The notes beneath the pieces are model-generated. The model searched no databases and was not told the origin of the DNA. It worked only from the letters and a program-made list of their open reading frames with translations. The position numbers were made by a program, and so were the translations under genes. Shown one piece after another: positions 25,038 to 34,965 of a stretch of 64,000 nucleotides of DNA; position 1 is the stretch's first letter; the number at the start of each line of letters is the position of its first letter. The DNA lies in NCBI RefSeq assembly GCF_022919575.1, contig NZ_CP095071.1, forward strand, positions 1,550,001-1,614,000, given 5' to 3'. This DNA is from Gracilibacillus salinarum. GTDB taxonomy: Bacteria > Bacillota > Bacilli > Bacillales > Amphibacillaceae.

Positions 25038-26615
25038 ATGAGTTCCGTCGATGCTTTAACGCAAGTCATCCAAGCGCAAGCGAAACAAATAGACCAATTA
25101 ACGGCTCAACTCGCTCATCAAGCGAATGAGATGAAATTGTTGCGTGAACAAGCAGAGTACTTAACGCAAAAGCTATTTGGAAAGTCAAAAGAATCCATTC
25201 CCACAGATGATAACCAGCTTTCGTTATTTGACGCACCGGAAGCACCGGTCCCCTTGGAAGAAGAAAAGGAAACCATTACATATCATCGAAAAAAGTCTAA
25301 AGGCAGAAAACAAACTATTTTACATCAATTTTCGGAACATCCTGTTCATCATGAACTGGTTGGGGATGCTTGTGCATGCCCAACTTGTGAGACAACCATG
25401 AAAGAGATAGGAAGTTATCCCGTGCGAGAAGAACTGGTCTATATCCCAGCTGAGCTCAACCGGCATGTCCACTACCAACACGCCTATAAATGTGAGGGTT
25501 GTTCTCAAAAAGGAATGACTGATAAGATTGTCAAAGCGCCTGTTCCGAAAGCCCCGATGGATAATAGCTTGGGTTCTGCCTCTATTATTGCCCAAACCAT
25601 TCATCAGAAATTTTCGTTAAAAGTACCCGCGTACCGCCAAGAAGAGGATTGGCATCGGATGGGGCTACCGATTACGCGACAACATATTACCAACTGGCAT
25701 ATCAAAGTCTCTCAATATTACTTAGAACCGTTTTATCAGGTATTAAAAGAAAAGCTGGTGGAACAAGATATCTTACATGCGGATGAAACCTCTTATCGCG
25801 TATTGGAAAGTGATACAAAAAAGACGTATTACTGGACTTTTTTAAGTGGTAAACATAGCGAGCACCCCATCACCCTTTATCATCATGATGCAAGTCGGGG
25901 ATCGCATGTCGCCAAAGACTTCCTTTCCCATTATAAGGGGTATGTCCATTGTGATATGTGGTCCGCTTATCAAGCCTTAGAGAAGACAGAATTAGCTGGC
26001 TGTTGGGCGCATGTACGCCGTAAATTCTGGGAAGCGATGCCGAAAGATTGTCCGGCCGATGCGGTAAGTCGACAAGGGGTAGAAGCTTGTGATCGGTTCT
26101 TTCGATATGAACGATCGTGGGAATCGCTATCACCGAACGATCGGCTGAAAAAGCGAGAAGAAGTCCTTCAACCAGAAATGGATAACTTCTTCGATTGGTT
26201 GCGTGCACAACCCGTCCTCTCTGGCAGTAAATTAGGAACGGCCATTGAGTATGCACTGAAATATGAAGCTACTTTCCGCACGGTATTAAAAGATGATCGA
26301 TTAGTGCTTGATAACAATCGAGCAGAACGTGCGATGAAAGCTTTCGTGACAGGTCGGAAAAATTGGTTGTTTAGCGCTACCTTTGAAGGAGCAAAGGCAG
26401 CAGCCGTTATCATGAGTCTCATCGAAACAGCGAAACAAAACAACCTGATTCCGGAAACCTATATTACATATTTACTTGAAGAACTACCAAACCGAGATAT
26501 CCTTGCCGATTCTGGGAAATTGGAAGCTTATTTGCCATGGCATCCGACAGTACAAGCTCGCTGCCAAAAAAATAGGAAACTGAAACGAAATGAACATACC
26601 CAACACATTCGCTAA
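25038..26615 (+). CDS. tnpC: IS66-family transposase TnpC
   Basis: 525 residues from the ATG at 25038, which has GAGGGAG upstream; the longer in-frame start at 24972 lacks one. Domains: N-terminal leucine-zipper-like coil (about 5-45), zinc-finger part with CPTCETTM and CEGCSQKG, then the DDE catalytic core with HADETSYRVL, HCDMWSAYQ and the final Glu in DNNRAERAMKAFVTGRKNW. It ends with the usual IS66 C-terminal PW(H)P stretch (AYLPWHPTVQ). All three acidic residues are present, so the element may be active. Confidence 0.95.
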   Translation: MSSVDALTQVIQAQAKQIDQLTAQLAHQANEMKLLREQAEYLTQKLFGKSKESIPTDDNQLSLFDAPEAPVPLEEEKETITYHRKKSKGRKQTILHQFSEHPVHHELVGDACACPTCETTMKEIGSYPVREELVYIPAELNRHVHYQHAYKCEGCSQKGMTDKIVKAPVPKAPMDNSLGSASIIAQTIHQKFSLKVPAYRQEEDWHRMGLPITRQHITNWHIKVSQYYLEPFYQVLKEKLVEQDILHADETSYRVLESDTKKTYYWTFLSGKHSEHPITLYHHDASRGSHVAKDFLSHYKGYVHCDMWSAYQALEKTELAGCWAHVRRKFWEAMPKDCPADAVSRQGVEACDRFFRYERSWESLSPNDRLKKREEVLQPEMDNFFDWLRAQPVLSGSKLGTAIEYALKYEATFRTVLKDDRLVLDNNRAERAMKAFVTGRKNWLFSATFEGAKAAAVIMSLIETAKQNNLIPETYITYLLEELPNRDILADSGKLEAYLPWHPTVQARCQKNRKLKRNEHTQHIR

Positions 26616-26708
26616 CCTATCTCAAGTCTAAGTTTAGCTCAGTGTTGGGTATTTTTCTATATACTTGAGTATTGGGCGCTTACATTTAATCGTATGACAA
26701 TAAGTAGC

Positions 26709-26745
26709 AAAAAGAAGCCAAATCAATCATTTGGTTTCTTTTTTA
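26709..26745 (+). terminator. Intrinsic terminator, formerly of the ArsR-type regulator
   Basis: AAAGAAGCCAAAT and ATTTGGTTTCTTTTTT pair around CAATC. Before the IS66 insertion this lay about 20 nt after the regulator stop. Confidence 0.85.
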
Positions 26746-26829
26746 TTACCGTTGGAAACTTTAGTATGTACCAAGTAGAAGAAAAATCGGAAAAGGCCAA
26801 CTAGTCCTAACTAACAAACTATATACAAC

Positions 26830-27284
26830 TAGCTATACTGCCGGATTATGTAAACTAGGGCTGTATGGCAGAATGGTCATTTTGTTTTTTTGATCTGCTT
26901 AGCAAAGCTCCGGAAATAGGCTACGCTTAAGGAAGTTCTACAACGCATGGAACAGCTAGAAGCAGTGGTTCTAGGCATAATGTTATTCAAAAGCAGATAT
27001 TTATGGTGCAATCAATATGCTAGCAATTACAAAAGTTGTAGAGCATTGATCCCTAGCGTAGGCCAACCACGGAGACTCCCGCGGGACAGGCAGGCGCTGA
27101 AGATACACAACGTCTGCACCTGTGTCTACTAGTAACGCTTCGAAGTAGGCTTCCTCGGTGCAAGGCAGCAGAGAAGCAATTCTAGTAGTAGCCTAGCTTC
27201 AGCCGTGCCCCGCAGGACATGAATCATTTCAAAATTACCACTAAGCATAAAGCGGCTAGTTTACATAATCCATATTATAGTAAC
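26830..27284. repeat. Dispersed TIR element, copy 4 (about 455 bp)
   Basis: Left end decayed (CTATACTGCCGGATTATGTAA); right end TTACATAATCCATATTATAG. The interior has GCTTAGCAAAGCTCCGGAAA, the CCGCGGGACAGGCAGGCGC block and GCTTCAGCCGTGCCCCGCAG. It lies between the IS66-associated terminator and the surface protein gene end. Confidence 0.85.
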
Positions 27285-27345
27285 TAAACTTCATGTTCCA
27301 TATGATTACTGCTGTGACTGCACTTTTATACTATCTTGACTGAGG

Positions 27346-27397
27346 AAAAAAACTGGTCCTAATGTGAATCGGTGGGTTCATTTAGGACCAGTTTTTC
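27346..27397 (-). terminator. Terminator of the 1997-residue surface protein gene
   Basis: A long stem, AAACTGGTCCTAAATGAACC against its near-complement, with a GGTG-like loop and T/A runs at both ends. It directly abuts the minus-strand stop codon at 27401. Confidence 0.85.
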
Positions 27398-27400
27398 TTG

Positions 27401-30400
27401 TTATGCTTTTGTCGTTCTTCTTGTCAGCCAGAGTAAGGCTGTTCCTATCATCAGCAGCAAAGTGCTGAATACGAGATAGTTATAGATATTTGTTGCTGTT
27501 TCTGGCATGGAGGGGGTAATTGTGTTAGAACCGGAATCGCTGCCAGTATCTATTTCTGTTTGTTCGTTGTCGTCACGATCATCTGTTTCATTCGCGTCCT
27601 GTTGATCTTCTTGTTCCCTCTCACCGTTATCATTCCCGCCATTGTCATCCGGGTCAGGAATAGGATCTGTATCTGGTTCTGGTTCGGGATCTGGGTCCGG
27701 ATCAGGATCTGTATCAGGATCTGGCTCTGGTTCAATCTCACCACCAGTATCCTCCCCTCTTACAAAGCTGAATATGGAAGAACGAGTGCTGCCTGTATAG
27801 CCATCTTTCAGATTGACATACCAGAAATATTGTTCTCCTTCTGTTAACCCAGTCCAAGTTACCTCCGCTGTTTGACCACTTTCAACATCTTCTACCGTAT
27901 CAATTTCATTATCGGTATACACATTAACCGCAAAATAATCTGTGGCTACTTGTTTCTCTTTTGCTTCTAAATCTAAATTAATCACAAATTCATCCTTATT
28001 CGGATATTCGTCTGTATCATAATAATTATAATCATCTAAATAAGGGGAATACGTATTGACCAGTACCCGATTATTATCCGTATCAAAATGCAATAACCGC
28101 ATATAGCCTTGTCCACCTTCAGGACCTGCTTGATAATCAGCTAACATCTGGTATACTTGACGATCTGTTTCTCCATCACCATCGTCATCAATATCATCGA
28201 CTAACGTTTGTGCTTCATGATAGTGGCCAGACAGAACTGCTATGACATTCTCATTTGGCAGTACTACTTCCTGATATATTTTTTCCCCTAATGGATGTCT
28301 TGTTCCCGTTGCTTGCAAATATTCATGGAATGTTAAGATCGCTGTTCGGTCTGGATGTTCACTTAACACTTGATTGACCCATGCAATACCATCATCATCG
28401 ATACCCCAACCTAGATAAACCATGATATAGTCATTGCCGCCAGCTGAAATAAGATCATAATGTCCACGATTGTTTAAATAAGAGCCACCATAATAGGATT
28501 CATCTGCAAAACGGTCTTCACCAAAGTATTTGTAATACTCTGTGTAATCTTCGGTTTTTTGCAATACATCATGATTCCCTGCAAGGACTCCATATGGAAT
28601 GTTGGCATCGTCTAATTTTTTCATTGAGCCATCTGCATTCAGCCATTGTTCTTCCTTATCTGCTTCATCTACCAAATCACCACTATGGAATACATACTCA
28701 ATTTTCATTTCCTCTTGTTTCTCGACAATCCAATCCGTTTGACGATCATAAATATGAGGATAACTCTCTGAATAATACTGGGTGTCAGACAACCAGGCAA
28801 ACGTATAATCATATTCCTCATTAGTTGAAGGAATTTCATCTTGAATCATGACTTGAATTTGATGATCTTCACTGTAAGATGAAACCTTGACCGTCCCTTT
28901 CAAATCAAAGTCTGTTTCTCCAGCAATTTTATAATCAATCAAATCCCACTGTGCTGTCTCGACATTCCAGGCATACATTGATACTTTTCTACCTTCTAAT
29001 GAATGTCCCGTCCAAGCTAATTCAACAGTATCATTATCATCAATGCTCTCATCAAGCGTGACATCAAAACGATGGTATGGAAATGCTGTTGTATGATTTG
29101 TTATTAAATAGTCGCCATCTTTTTTTGAAACCGATGCGATATCTGCTGTGCCTAATTTTTTCGCATCTGATGTATCATTCGTATTCGGCGGTTCTGTCGG
29201 TGCAGCACCTAGATAAGACGTAACATTGTCTGTATCTGCTGGTGTATACTGATATCCTTGATAGAATCCGACATCTACTTTATCTCCAGTAGGGTCTTCG
29301 ACACGAACCTTCAGCTTGGGATCACCATCTGCAATCACTGATTCATCAGTTGGATCGTTTGGATTTTCATCCTCTGTAAAAAAGGTAACTTCCCGATTCG
29401 TCGTATTTCCGGCTTTATCTGTTGCTGTGACCGATAACACATGTTCTCCTGGTGTCAATGTTCCAGTAGATGCTTCATATGGTAGCGTAATGTCATTTCC
29501 GTCGAGCATCGTTCGGATCGTTTCAACTCCTGCTACTTCATCCGTTATCGTGGCGTCAATCGTGAACGCACCTTTGTAGCTTTGATTATTTTCAATCGTC
29601 GTTTTGATCATTGGAGCCGTATTATCAACAAGTACTTTAGTCATTAACGACTGATTGGAATCAGCAACTTCTATCTGATGTTCACCATCTGCTACTTCTG
29701 TAGTATCCCATTCATATGCAAAAGATTGGGCATGTTCTTCTGAAACAGTAAAGATAAAATCTTCTGCTACCCGATCTGTTCCATCGTCTCCCATATCTAT
29801 TACTTGCTCTGGATCTTGATGATTTGCGTCAGTCAACACGGTACCATCTGCCAAAACTAAGCGAACATTACGCAAATTGTAGTCATCACGGTTTTCGCCA
29901 GGATCACCTTCCCAAGGACTTGCTTTATTACCTGCTCTGATTGTAATGGTATTGTCGCCAACTTCAAAATGGGAAGGATCTATAGGGACAGTAATCGTTT
30001 CCCACTGGGCAATCCAATCATCAAAAATCGTAATAACCTGGTCGCCGATTGTTACACCATTCTGGAAATAGGTATTCACACCGCTTACTTCAAAAGCCAA
30101 ATAAGCAGTATGTTCAACAGCTTGAAAATCCTTTTCTACTTGGTTACCATCAATCTTCATTCGCACATTATCTGGCTGACCAGTCGTCGAAGTCCCTTTT
30201 AACACGAAGGTATTTGATAAAACCTGATTCTCTTGAACATTTAAACGGACTGGCCGTGTATCCAAATCATTTTCGATTGTCACCGTTTTGACTTCCGTTT
30301 TAACAAGATTCGTTCCATCTGATGCTTCGAAATAATAATCAACACTTTTTTTACCGATCATTTCCGGAGCATAAATGCGGTGCGAAAACTTAGCTTGTTC

Positions 30401-33394
30401 GTCGCCTTCTTCTAATAAAGCTTTTTTAAATGCTTCATCGTCTGTTCGATAATAGACAGCAACGGTTTTAAGTTCCTCTTGATCAGAAGCTTCTGCTTTT
30501 ATATCCAAATCATCCGTTTGTGTTACAGAGTCCAAATAGGTAATGTCCTTTATTTGTGGCTCAGTTTGGTCTGTTTCTACAGATACAGGTTGAGACGGAA
30601 TTTGATAAGCTTCTACCATACCAGGTGTTGCATCTTTTTCGTTGGAGCTTATTTTTTCCATTTGATTCGAACTGTCTGTTGGAAACTTATAGACAATTCC
30701 TTTATTGGCCGTTGTATCGTCATTTGTTTCTTCATCGTTATAATAGGCGACGGCATGCTCTTTGCCAACATTGGAAGCAACAATTAATCCTCTCATGCTG
30801 CCATTGGCCATACCTGCAGATTCTATCCGGACGATATTGATGGCTTCTTCCAGTTGAGAACCATAATTCGCATTAAAATCTGCTACTGTTTTGTCATTAT
30901 TTTGACCATTAATGATCCAAAAGACAAGGGTTTCACCTGCTGGAATCACTAGATTATCTGGAATAGATGGCCAGGTAATATCACTTTCAGGGTCTGTCCC
31001 ATATCGATATTGCAGTTTATAATGTTCAAATGGAATAGGCTGATTCGTATTATTGTAGACTTCTATATACTCATAGCCATCCGCAGAGCCCACATTAGTA
31101 GAATCAGGAACAACCTCTGTTACGAGCAATGGAGGTAAGGATTCCGTATCTACCTCTTGCTGCTGTACGGCAATCGTAAATTCATCTGTCGTTTCTTGGT
31201 TGCTGCCATCTGAAGCCTCAATATAATAGGTCACATCCCCTTCCAGCAGTTCTCCGGGAATGGTTGCTGTATATTGATTTGGTTCTGTAGCACTTGATTC
31301 CATTGCAAAGCTTTTATAAGCAGTTGTTGCATTTTTAACATATAAGGTCGCATTTGGGATCGCCTCATCGTCAGAAATCGCTGCTTTAATAGTAACCGGT
31401 GAAAAAGCTTCGGCCGACGATACAGGTTCATGCGAAATTTCCAGTGCGTTCGTGTCTTCTTCTTTATCTGCTACTTCTACTACATTGGCAGGTACTTGTT
31501 GCTTTTTCACTGTACCTGGTGTTGCTTTCGCTAATGATTCCCACTTTGCCATCTCCGTACCTTGATTCGGATATTTGTATTGGATGACACCACCATTATT
31601 ATCATTATCTTCACCTAAATAATCGGCATAAACTACCTGTTCATTATCGACATCACGTATAATCAAAGCACGTTCTCCACCATTAGAGAATCCTGGAAAC
31701 TTCTCATCAGTCACTTCGATCACCTGTTGTTCCGATAAATTCGTAGCAAATTGCTGATTAAAATCGGCCAATGTATGATTGCCATTGTTATTCCAAAAAA
31801 CGAGCATTTCCTTCGAATCCATTTCTACAGATGGAACTTGAAAGGATACTTCTTTACCTGAATCGGTATAATAATAAATTTGGGCGTATTGATTTAAAGA
31901 TAACGTTGAATCCGTATTGTTATAAAGCTCGAAATATTCAAAGTAATCGGTTCCGCCACCAGAAGTATTGGGTGAGATCTCTGTGATTAATAGTGGAGGA
32001 TAGTTTTGAAAATCTTCTTCTGTTTCTTCAGTTGATTCCACCATCATTTGAAAAGTTTGTCCTTTTTCTTCCGGCATCCTCACTCTGTGATTGGAATCGG
32101 TGACAGAAATATAATAATCTAAAACACCTTCTGTAACCTTTTCCGCTTCGATTGCAGCTAAATAACGATTATCTTCCTCTGATTCTAAACTGATTTGTTG
32201 AAACGTCGGCTCACCCGTAGTTCGATAATATAATGTAGCATCGCTCTTATCCTGATCATCGGTTATACTCGCTTCGATGGACAGTGCATGCCTTTGTTCA
32301 GCTTCTGATACAGGAGTATGTTCGATCACAGGTGCTTGATGTTCCGCAACGGTCACTTTTTGTTCCGGTACCTGAGCAGATTCTATCGTTCCAGGTGTCG
32401 GTGCTTGTACCTTCTGATACTTCAGCATTTCAGTCGACTCCGGTGAATATTGATAATTTACAACTTTACCAGAAGCTATATCCTCGGCTAAATAGCTGAC
32501 AGATACTATATCTTCCTCTCCGTCTTTTAATGCAATTCCTCGTTGGCCATTATTGTAAAGATTAGTCCCTTTGTACATCACTATATCGTCGGCTGTTAAA
32601 TCTGTTTGATAGTGTTCATTAAACTGGTCAATGGTCAAATGATGATTATTATTCCAGAATAGGAGTGTTTGACCGGGTGAAATACTGACATCCGAGAAGG
32701 TAAACGGATTATCAGGTGTATCTTCGTTTGTATACCGTAGTGCAATCGTATAATAATCGAGCATCACGGTCTGATCACTATTATTGTACACTTCAAAATA
32801 TTCAAATTGATCGGTTCCACTATTATTTGGCATTATTTCTGTGATTAAGAGTTCCGGTAGTGTTTGAAAATCCATCGTATCGACTGGAACTTCGTTCGTT
32901 TTTTCCTCTTTAGTGACCTGATTTTCATTCTTATTTGCTTGTTTAGTAACCGTTTCATCTTGATTGGCTTTTTCAGGATTTTCTGATTGTGCAGCATTTT
33001 CCTCTGTGGACTCTGTGGTAGATTCGGCTTTTTCCTCGGTTATTGCTTTGTTATCGGAAGCTTCATGATTTGTATGGTTGTCACTTGATTGGGGAGTTTC
33101 CTTATTTTCGTTTGTCACTTTCTCTTCTTTGTTTACTGTTTTTGCACTTTTTTCTGTTGTTGAATCTTTTGAGTCAGCAACAGAAGGTTCATTATTCTCT
33201 TGTTCTTCTCCAACAGCTTCAGCCTCTTTGTTCGGCGTTGTTTCTGATTGATCTTCCGTTACTTGCTCATCTGTACGTTCGACCTGGACTTGCTCCGTAC
33301 TCGCCTTCGCGATTGGTATGCAACTGAAAACGTTGGTGAATATTAAAAAGAATATAAGTATAATAGACACCTTTCTTGTAAGACCTTGATCCAT
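27401..33394 (-). CDS. Giant wall-anchored protein: lamin-tail domains plus metallophosphoesterase
   Basis: 1997 residues, secreted. Signal peptide 1-32 (VSIILIFFLIFTNVFSCIPI) and a Ser/Thr/Glu/Asn-rich stalk to about 178. Three lamin-tail domains each begin with a LLITEI-type strand, near 182 (LLITEIMPNN), 468 (LLITEISPN) and 760 (LLVTEVVPDS), and alternate with Ig-like bacterial repeats. At about 1528-1780 a calcineurin-like phosphoesterase has WLSDTQYY, HSGDLVDEADK, LAGNHDVLQ, LTFHEYLQ and VLSGHYHEAQ, so the metal ligands are intact. A fibronectin-like part, an Asp/Pro-rich spacer and the sorting signal PSMPETATN, a hydrophobic helix and RRTTKA end the chain. It probably cleaves extracellular phosphate esters at the wall; substrate unknown. 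Confidence 0.88.
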   Translation of the reverse strand: MDQGLTRKVSIILIFFLIFTNVFSCIPIAKASTEQVQVERTDEQVTEDQSETTPNKEAEAVGEEQENNEPSVADSKDSTTEKSAKTVNKEEKVTNENKETPQSSDNHTNHEASDNKAITEEKAESTTESTEENAAQSENPEKANQDETVTKQANKNENQVTKEEKTNEVPVDTMDFQTLPELLITEIMPNNSGTDQFEYFEVYNNSDQTVMLDYYTIALRYTNEDTPDNPFTFSDVSISPGQTLLFWNNNHHLTIDQFNEHYQTDLTADDIVMYKGTNLYNNGQRGIALKDGEEDIVSVSYLAEDIASGKVVNYQYSPESTEMLKYQKVQAPTPGTIESAQVPEQKVTVAEHQAPVIEHTPVSEAEQRHALSIEASITDDQDKSDATLYYRTTGEPTFQQISLESEEDNRYLAAIEAEKVTEGVLDYYISVTDSNHRVRMPEEKGQTFQMMVESTEETEEDFQNYPPLLITEISPNTSGGGTDYFEYFELYNNTDSTLSLNQYAQIYYYTDSGKEVSFQVPSVEMDSKEMLVFWNNNGNHTLADFNQQFATNLSEQQVIEVTDEKFPGFSNGGERALIIRDVDNEQVVYADYLGEDNDNNGGVIQYKYPNQGTEMAKWESLAKATPGTVKKQQVPANVVEVADKEEDTNALEISHEPVSSAEAFSPVTIKAAISDDEAIPNATLYVKNATTAYKSFAMESSATEPNQYTATIPGELLEGDVTYYIEASDGSNQETTDEFTIAVQQQEVDTESLPPLLVTEVVPDSTNVGSADGYEYIEVYNNTNQPIPFEHYKLQYRYGTDPESDITWPSIPDNLVIPAGETLVFWIINGQNNDKTVADFNANYGSQLEEAINIVRIESAGMANGSMRGLIVASNVGKEHAVAYYNDEETNDDTTANKGIVYKFPTDSSNQMEKISSNEKDATPGMVEAYQIPSQPVSVETDQTEPQIKDITYLDSVTQTDDLDIKAEASDQEELKTVAVYYRTDDEAFKKALLEEGDEQAKFSHRIYAPEMIGKKSVDYYFEASDGTNLVKTEVKTVTIENDLDTRPVRLNVQENQVLSNTFVLKGTSTTGQPDNVRMKIDGNQVEKDFQAVEHTAYLAFEVSGVNTYFQNGVTIGDQVITIFDDWIAQWETITVPIDPSHFEVGDNTITIRAGNKASPWEGDPGENRDDYNLRNVRLVLADGTVLTDANHQDPEQVIDMGDDGTDRVAEDFIFTVSEEHAQSFAYEWDTTEVADGEHQIEVADSNQSLMTKVLVDNTAPMIKTTIENNQSYKGAFTIDATITDEVAGVETIRTMLDGNDITLPYEASTGTLTPGEHVLSVTATDKAGNTTNREVTFFTEDENPNDPTDESVIADGDPKLKVRVEDPTGDKVDVGFYQGYQYTPADTDNVTSYLGAAPTEPPNTNDTSDAKKLGTADIASVSKKDGDYLITNHTTAFPYHRFDVTLDESIDDNDTVELAWTGHSLEGRKVSMYAWNVETAQWDLIDYKIAGETDFDLKGTVKVSSYSEDHQIQVMIQDEIPSTNEEYDYTFAWLSDTQYYSESYPHIYDRQTDWIVEKQEEMKIEYVFHSGDLVDEADKEEQWLNADGSMKKLDDANIPYGVLAGNHDVLQKTEDYTEYYKYFGEDRFADESYYGGSYLNNRGHYDLISAGGNDYIMVYLGWGIDDDGIAWVNQVLSEHPDRTAILTFHEYLQATGTRHPLGEKIYQEVVLPNENVIAVLSGHYHEAQTLVDDIDDDGDGETDRQVYQMLADYQAGPEGGQGYMRLLHFDTDNNRVLVNTYSPYLDDYNYYDTDEYPNKDEFVINLDLEAKEKQVATDYFAVNVYTDNEIDTVEDVESGQTAEVTWTGLTEGEQYFWYVNLKDGYTGSTRSSIFSFVRGEDTGGEIEPEPDPDTDPDPDPDPEPEPDTDPIPDPDDNGGNDNGEREQEDQQDANETDDRDDNEQTEIDTGSDSGSNTITPSMPETATNIYNYLVFSTLLLMIGTALLWLTRRTTKA

Positions 33395-33587
33395 TATTCA
33401 TTATTCCCTCCTTTTTTTGTACACTATTAACTATAGGAGATGAATATTAATCAAAGTTAAAACATTTGTAAACTTATGTTAAATTTATACATAGAACTTA
33501 GCGAAATTTGCGGAAATGCCCCGATTTAATGTTAATATAAATTACTTTAGATAGTATCTCTTGCTATTCGTAAACATATACCTTCTA

Positions 33588-33794
33588 TCGCTGTAATATG
33601 AAATTATGTAAAGTAGAACTGTCTGAAATTGTGGTAATGTTGATAGATTTCATTAACTAGTAAAGCTCCGGAAATAGGCTCCACGTCCTGTGGGCACGGA
33701 GTGGTTGGCCGGAGCGGTATCCTAGCACATTAAATATCTCAGTATGGATGCTTGGCTAGCGATGGCTAGTTTACATAATCCATATTATAGGAAC
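33588..33794. repeat. Dispersed TIR element, copy 5 (about 207 bp)
   Basis: Left end CTGTAATATGAAATTATGTA; right end TTACATAATCCATATTATAG, then GAAC. The interior is short: AAAGCTCCGGAAATAGGCTC, GGGCACGGAGTGGTTGG and CCGGAGCGGTATCC. It shows the uninterrupted site into which the intron inserted in copy 2. Confidence 0.85.
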
Positions 33795-33850
33795 TCAACT
33801 TCATGTTCCATATGATTACTGCTGTGAATGCGCTTTTAAACTTTCCTGCT

Positions 33851-33897
33851 TTCAGAAAAAGAACCGGGCGAATGTAAGCCCGGTTCTTTTTCTGAAT
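33851..33897 (-). terminator. Terminator of the NUDIX-flavin reductase unit
   Basis: A perfect palindrome with arms TTCAGAAAAAGAACCGGGC (33851-33869) and its complement (33879-33897) around a 9-nt loop. It lies just after the NUDIX stop on the minus strand. Confidence 0.85.
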
Positions 33898-33912
33898 TTC
33901 ATTATTCACTGT

Positions 33913-34452
33913 TTAATTCCGCACCATACTCAAATATCGTGCCCAGCAGGCGAGTCCTGCTCCGTGTCGGAATTGCCCATTTTCGACGAGTTGGTAAAAT
34001 TGATCAATTGGTACTTTTTCCAGCTCAATCTCTTCTAATTCTTCCAATTCCTGTTCCGCTATTCGTACCGTATCCGTAGCTAAGAAGAGATGGATCTTTT
34101 CCGTTGTCGAGCCAGCGGATGGATAAAAATAATCCAATGCAATCCACTGATTGGACTGATAGCCGGTTTCCTCTAACAATTCCCTTTTTGCTGCCATTAG
34201 CGGATCTTCCTCTTCCTCGATCATACCAGCCGGAAATTCCAATTCAATGGAATGAAGAGGATGACGATATTGTTTCAGCATGAGGACATGGTCATCTTCC
34301 GTTATAGCAAGAATACAGACACCATCCCGAAATTGAACATAAGAAAATTGATGTGTTTGTTGATTAGCAAGTAGCACTTCATCAATGGTAATCTTAAACC
34401 GATCTACCTGAGTGGTTGTGCTTTGATTAATCTTCCAATCATTATTTGCCAA
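33913..34452 (-). CDS. nudF: NUDIX hydrolase, ADP-ribose pyrophosphatase type
   Basis: 179 residues. The NUDIX box runs from GMIEEEEDPLMAAKRELLEE through TGY, with all Glu metal ligands. Upstream are LKQYRHPLHSIELEFPAG, typical of ADP-ribose pyrophosphatases, and downstream FYPSAGSTTEKIHLFLA, the catalytic-loop region. It would split ADP-ribose to AMP and ribose-5-phosphate. The start is TTG at 34452 with GAGGGAA upstream. It follows a small membrane protein gene by 10 nt. Confidence 0.88.
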   Translation of the reverse strand: MANNDWKINQSTTTQVDRFKITIDEVLLANQQTHQFSYVQFRDGVCILAITEDDHVLMLKQYRHPLHSIELEFPAGMIEEEEDPLMAAKRELLEETGYQSNQWIALDYFYPSAGSTTEKIHLFLATDTVRIAEQELEELEEIELEKVPIDQFYQLVENGQFRHGAGLACWARYLSMVRN

Positions 34453-34462
34453 GGCAGTTCCC

Positions 34463-34954
34463 TCATTTCTTTCTTTTTGGATAGTTCAGAATCATCTTAA
34501 CGACAATAATATACAAAAGTATTGCACATAAGAGAAAAGCAAGCGTCGGTTCTTTCGAAATAAAGTAGAGCACTTGATAACTGAGCAATGGCCATAATAA
34601 AGCGAATGCTGTCATTTTCCACAACTGCTGATACGCTAATTTCCGTTGCAGTATCCAGCGAAATAACAGCGAGCCTAGCGCTAGTGCCGAAATGCTTGTA
34701 ACGACTAAAAACATCATAAAGAATGGATAAAACACGATGATCTGAAGCAAATACTGACTATAGGAAACCTGTGAATACCCTTGTTCATAGCCCGCGATCA
34801 TAATAATAACATTCGGTAAAAAAACAATAAAAAATAATAAAAAAAGATAAACGAGCGTATCTCTCATGCTGACGCGATTCAGCCAGAACAACGCATCTTT
34901 TTTAGGTAAGATTGCACTTTTGCGTAAAATTGATAAGATTCCCATTGTTTTCAC
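34463..34954 (-). CDS. Hypothetical membrane protein, four helices
   Basis: 163 residues I do not recognise. Hydrophobic segments near 31-54 (TLVYLFLLFFIVFLPNVIIM), 70-95 (IIVFYPFFMMFLVVTSISA), 112-128 and 134-155, with a basic N-terminus and the tail NYPKRKK. The start is probably GTG at 34954 with GAAAGG upstream. It lies between flavin reductase and NUDIX genes with 10-11 nt gaps, so it is cotranscribed; that says little about its role. Confidence 0.7.
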   Translation of the reverse strand: MKTMGILSILRKSAILPKKDALFWLNRVSMRDTLVYLFLLFFIVFLPNVIIMIAGYEQGYSQVSYSQYLLQIIVFYPFFMMFLVVTSISALALGSLLFRWILQRKLAYQQLWKMTAFALLWPLLSYQVLYFISKEPTLAFLLCAILLYIIVVKMILNYPKRKK

Positions 34955-34965
34955 TCGTTACCTTT

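Larger units (their letters stand above)
24533..26683 (+). mobile_element. Complete IS66-family insertion sequence with 8-bp target duplication
   Basis: The ends are perfect 14-bp inverted repeats GTAAGCGCCCAATA (24533-24546) and TATTGGGCGCTTAC (26670-26683). They are flanked by the direct duplication ATTTAATC (24525-24532 and 26684-26691); 8 bp is the IS66 standard. Length is 2151 bp. It carries tnpB and the tnpC transposase; no tnpA is present. The duplication includes the TAA stop of the upstream regulator, whose own terminator now lies past the element. Confidence 0.95.
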
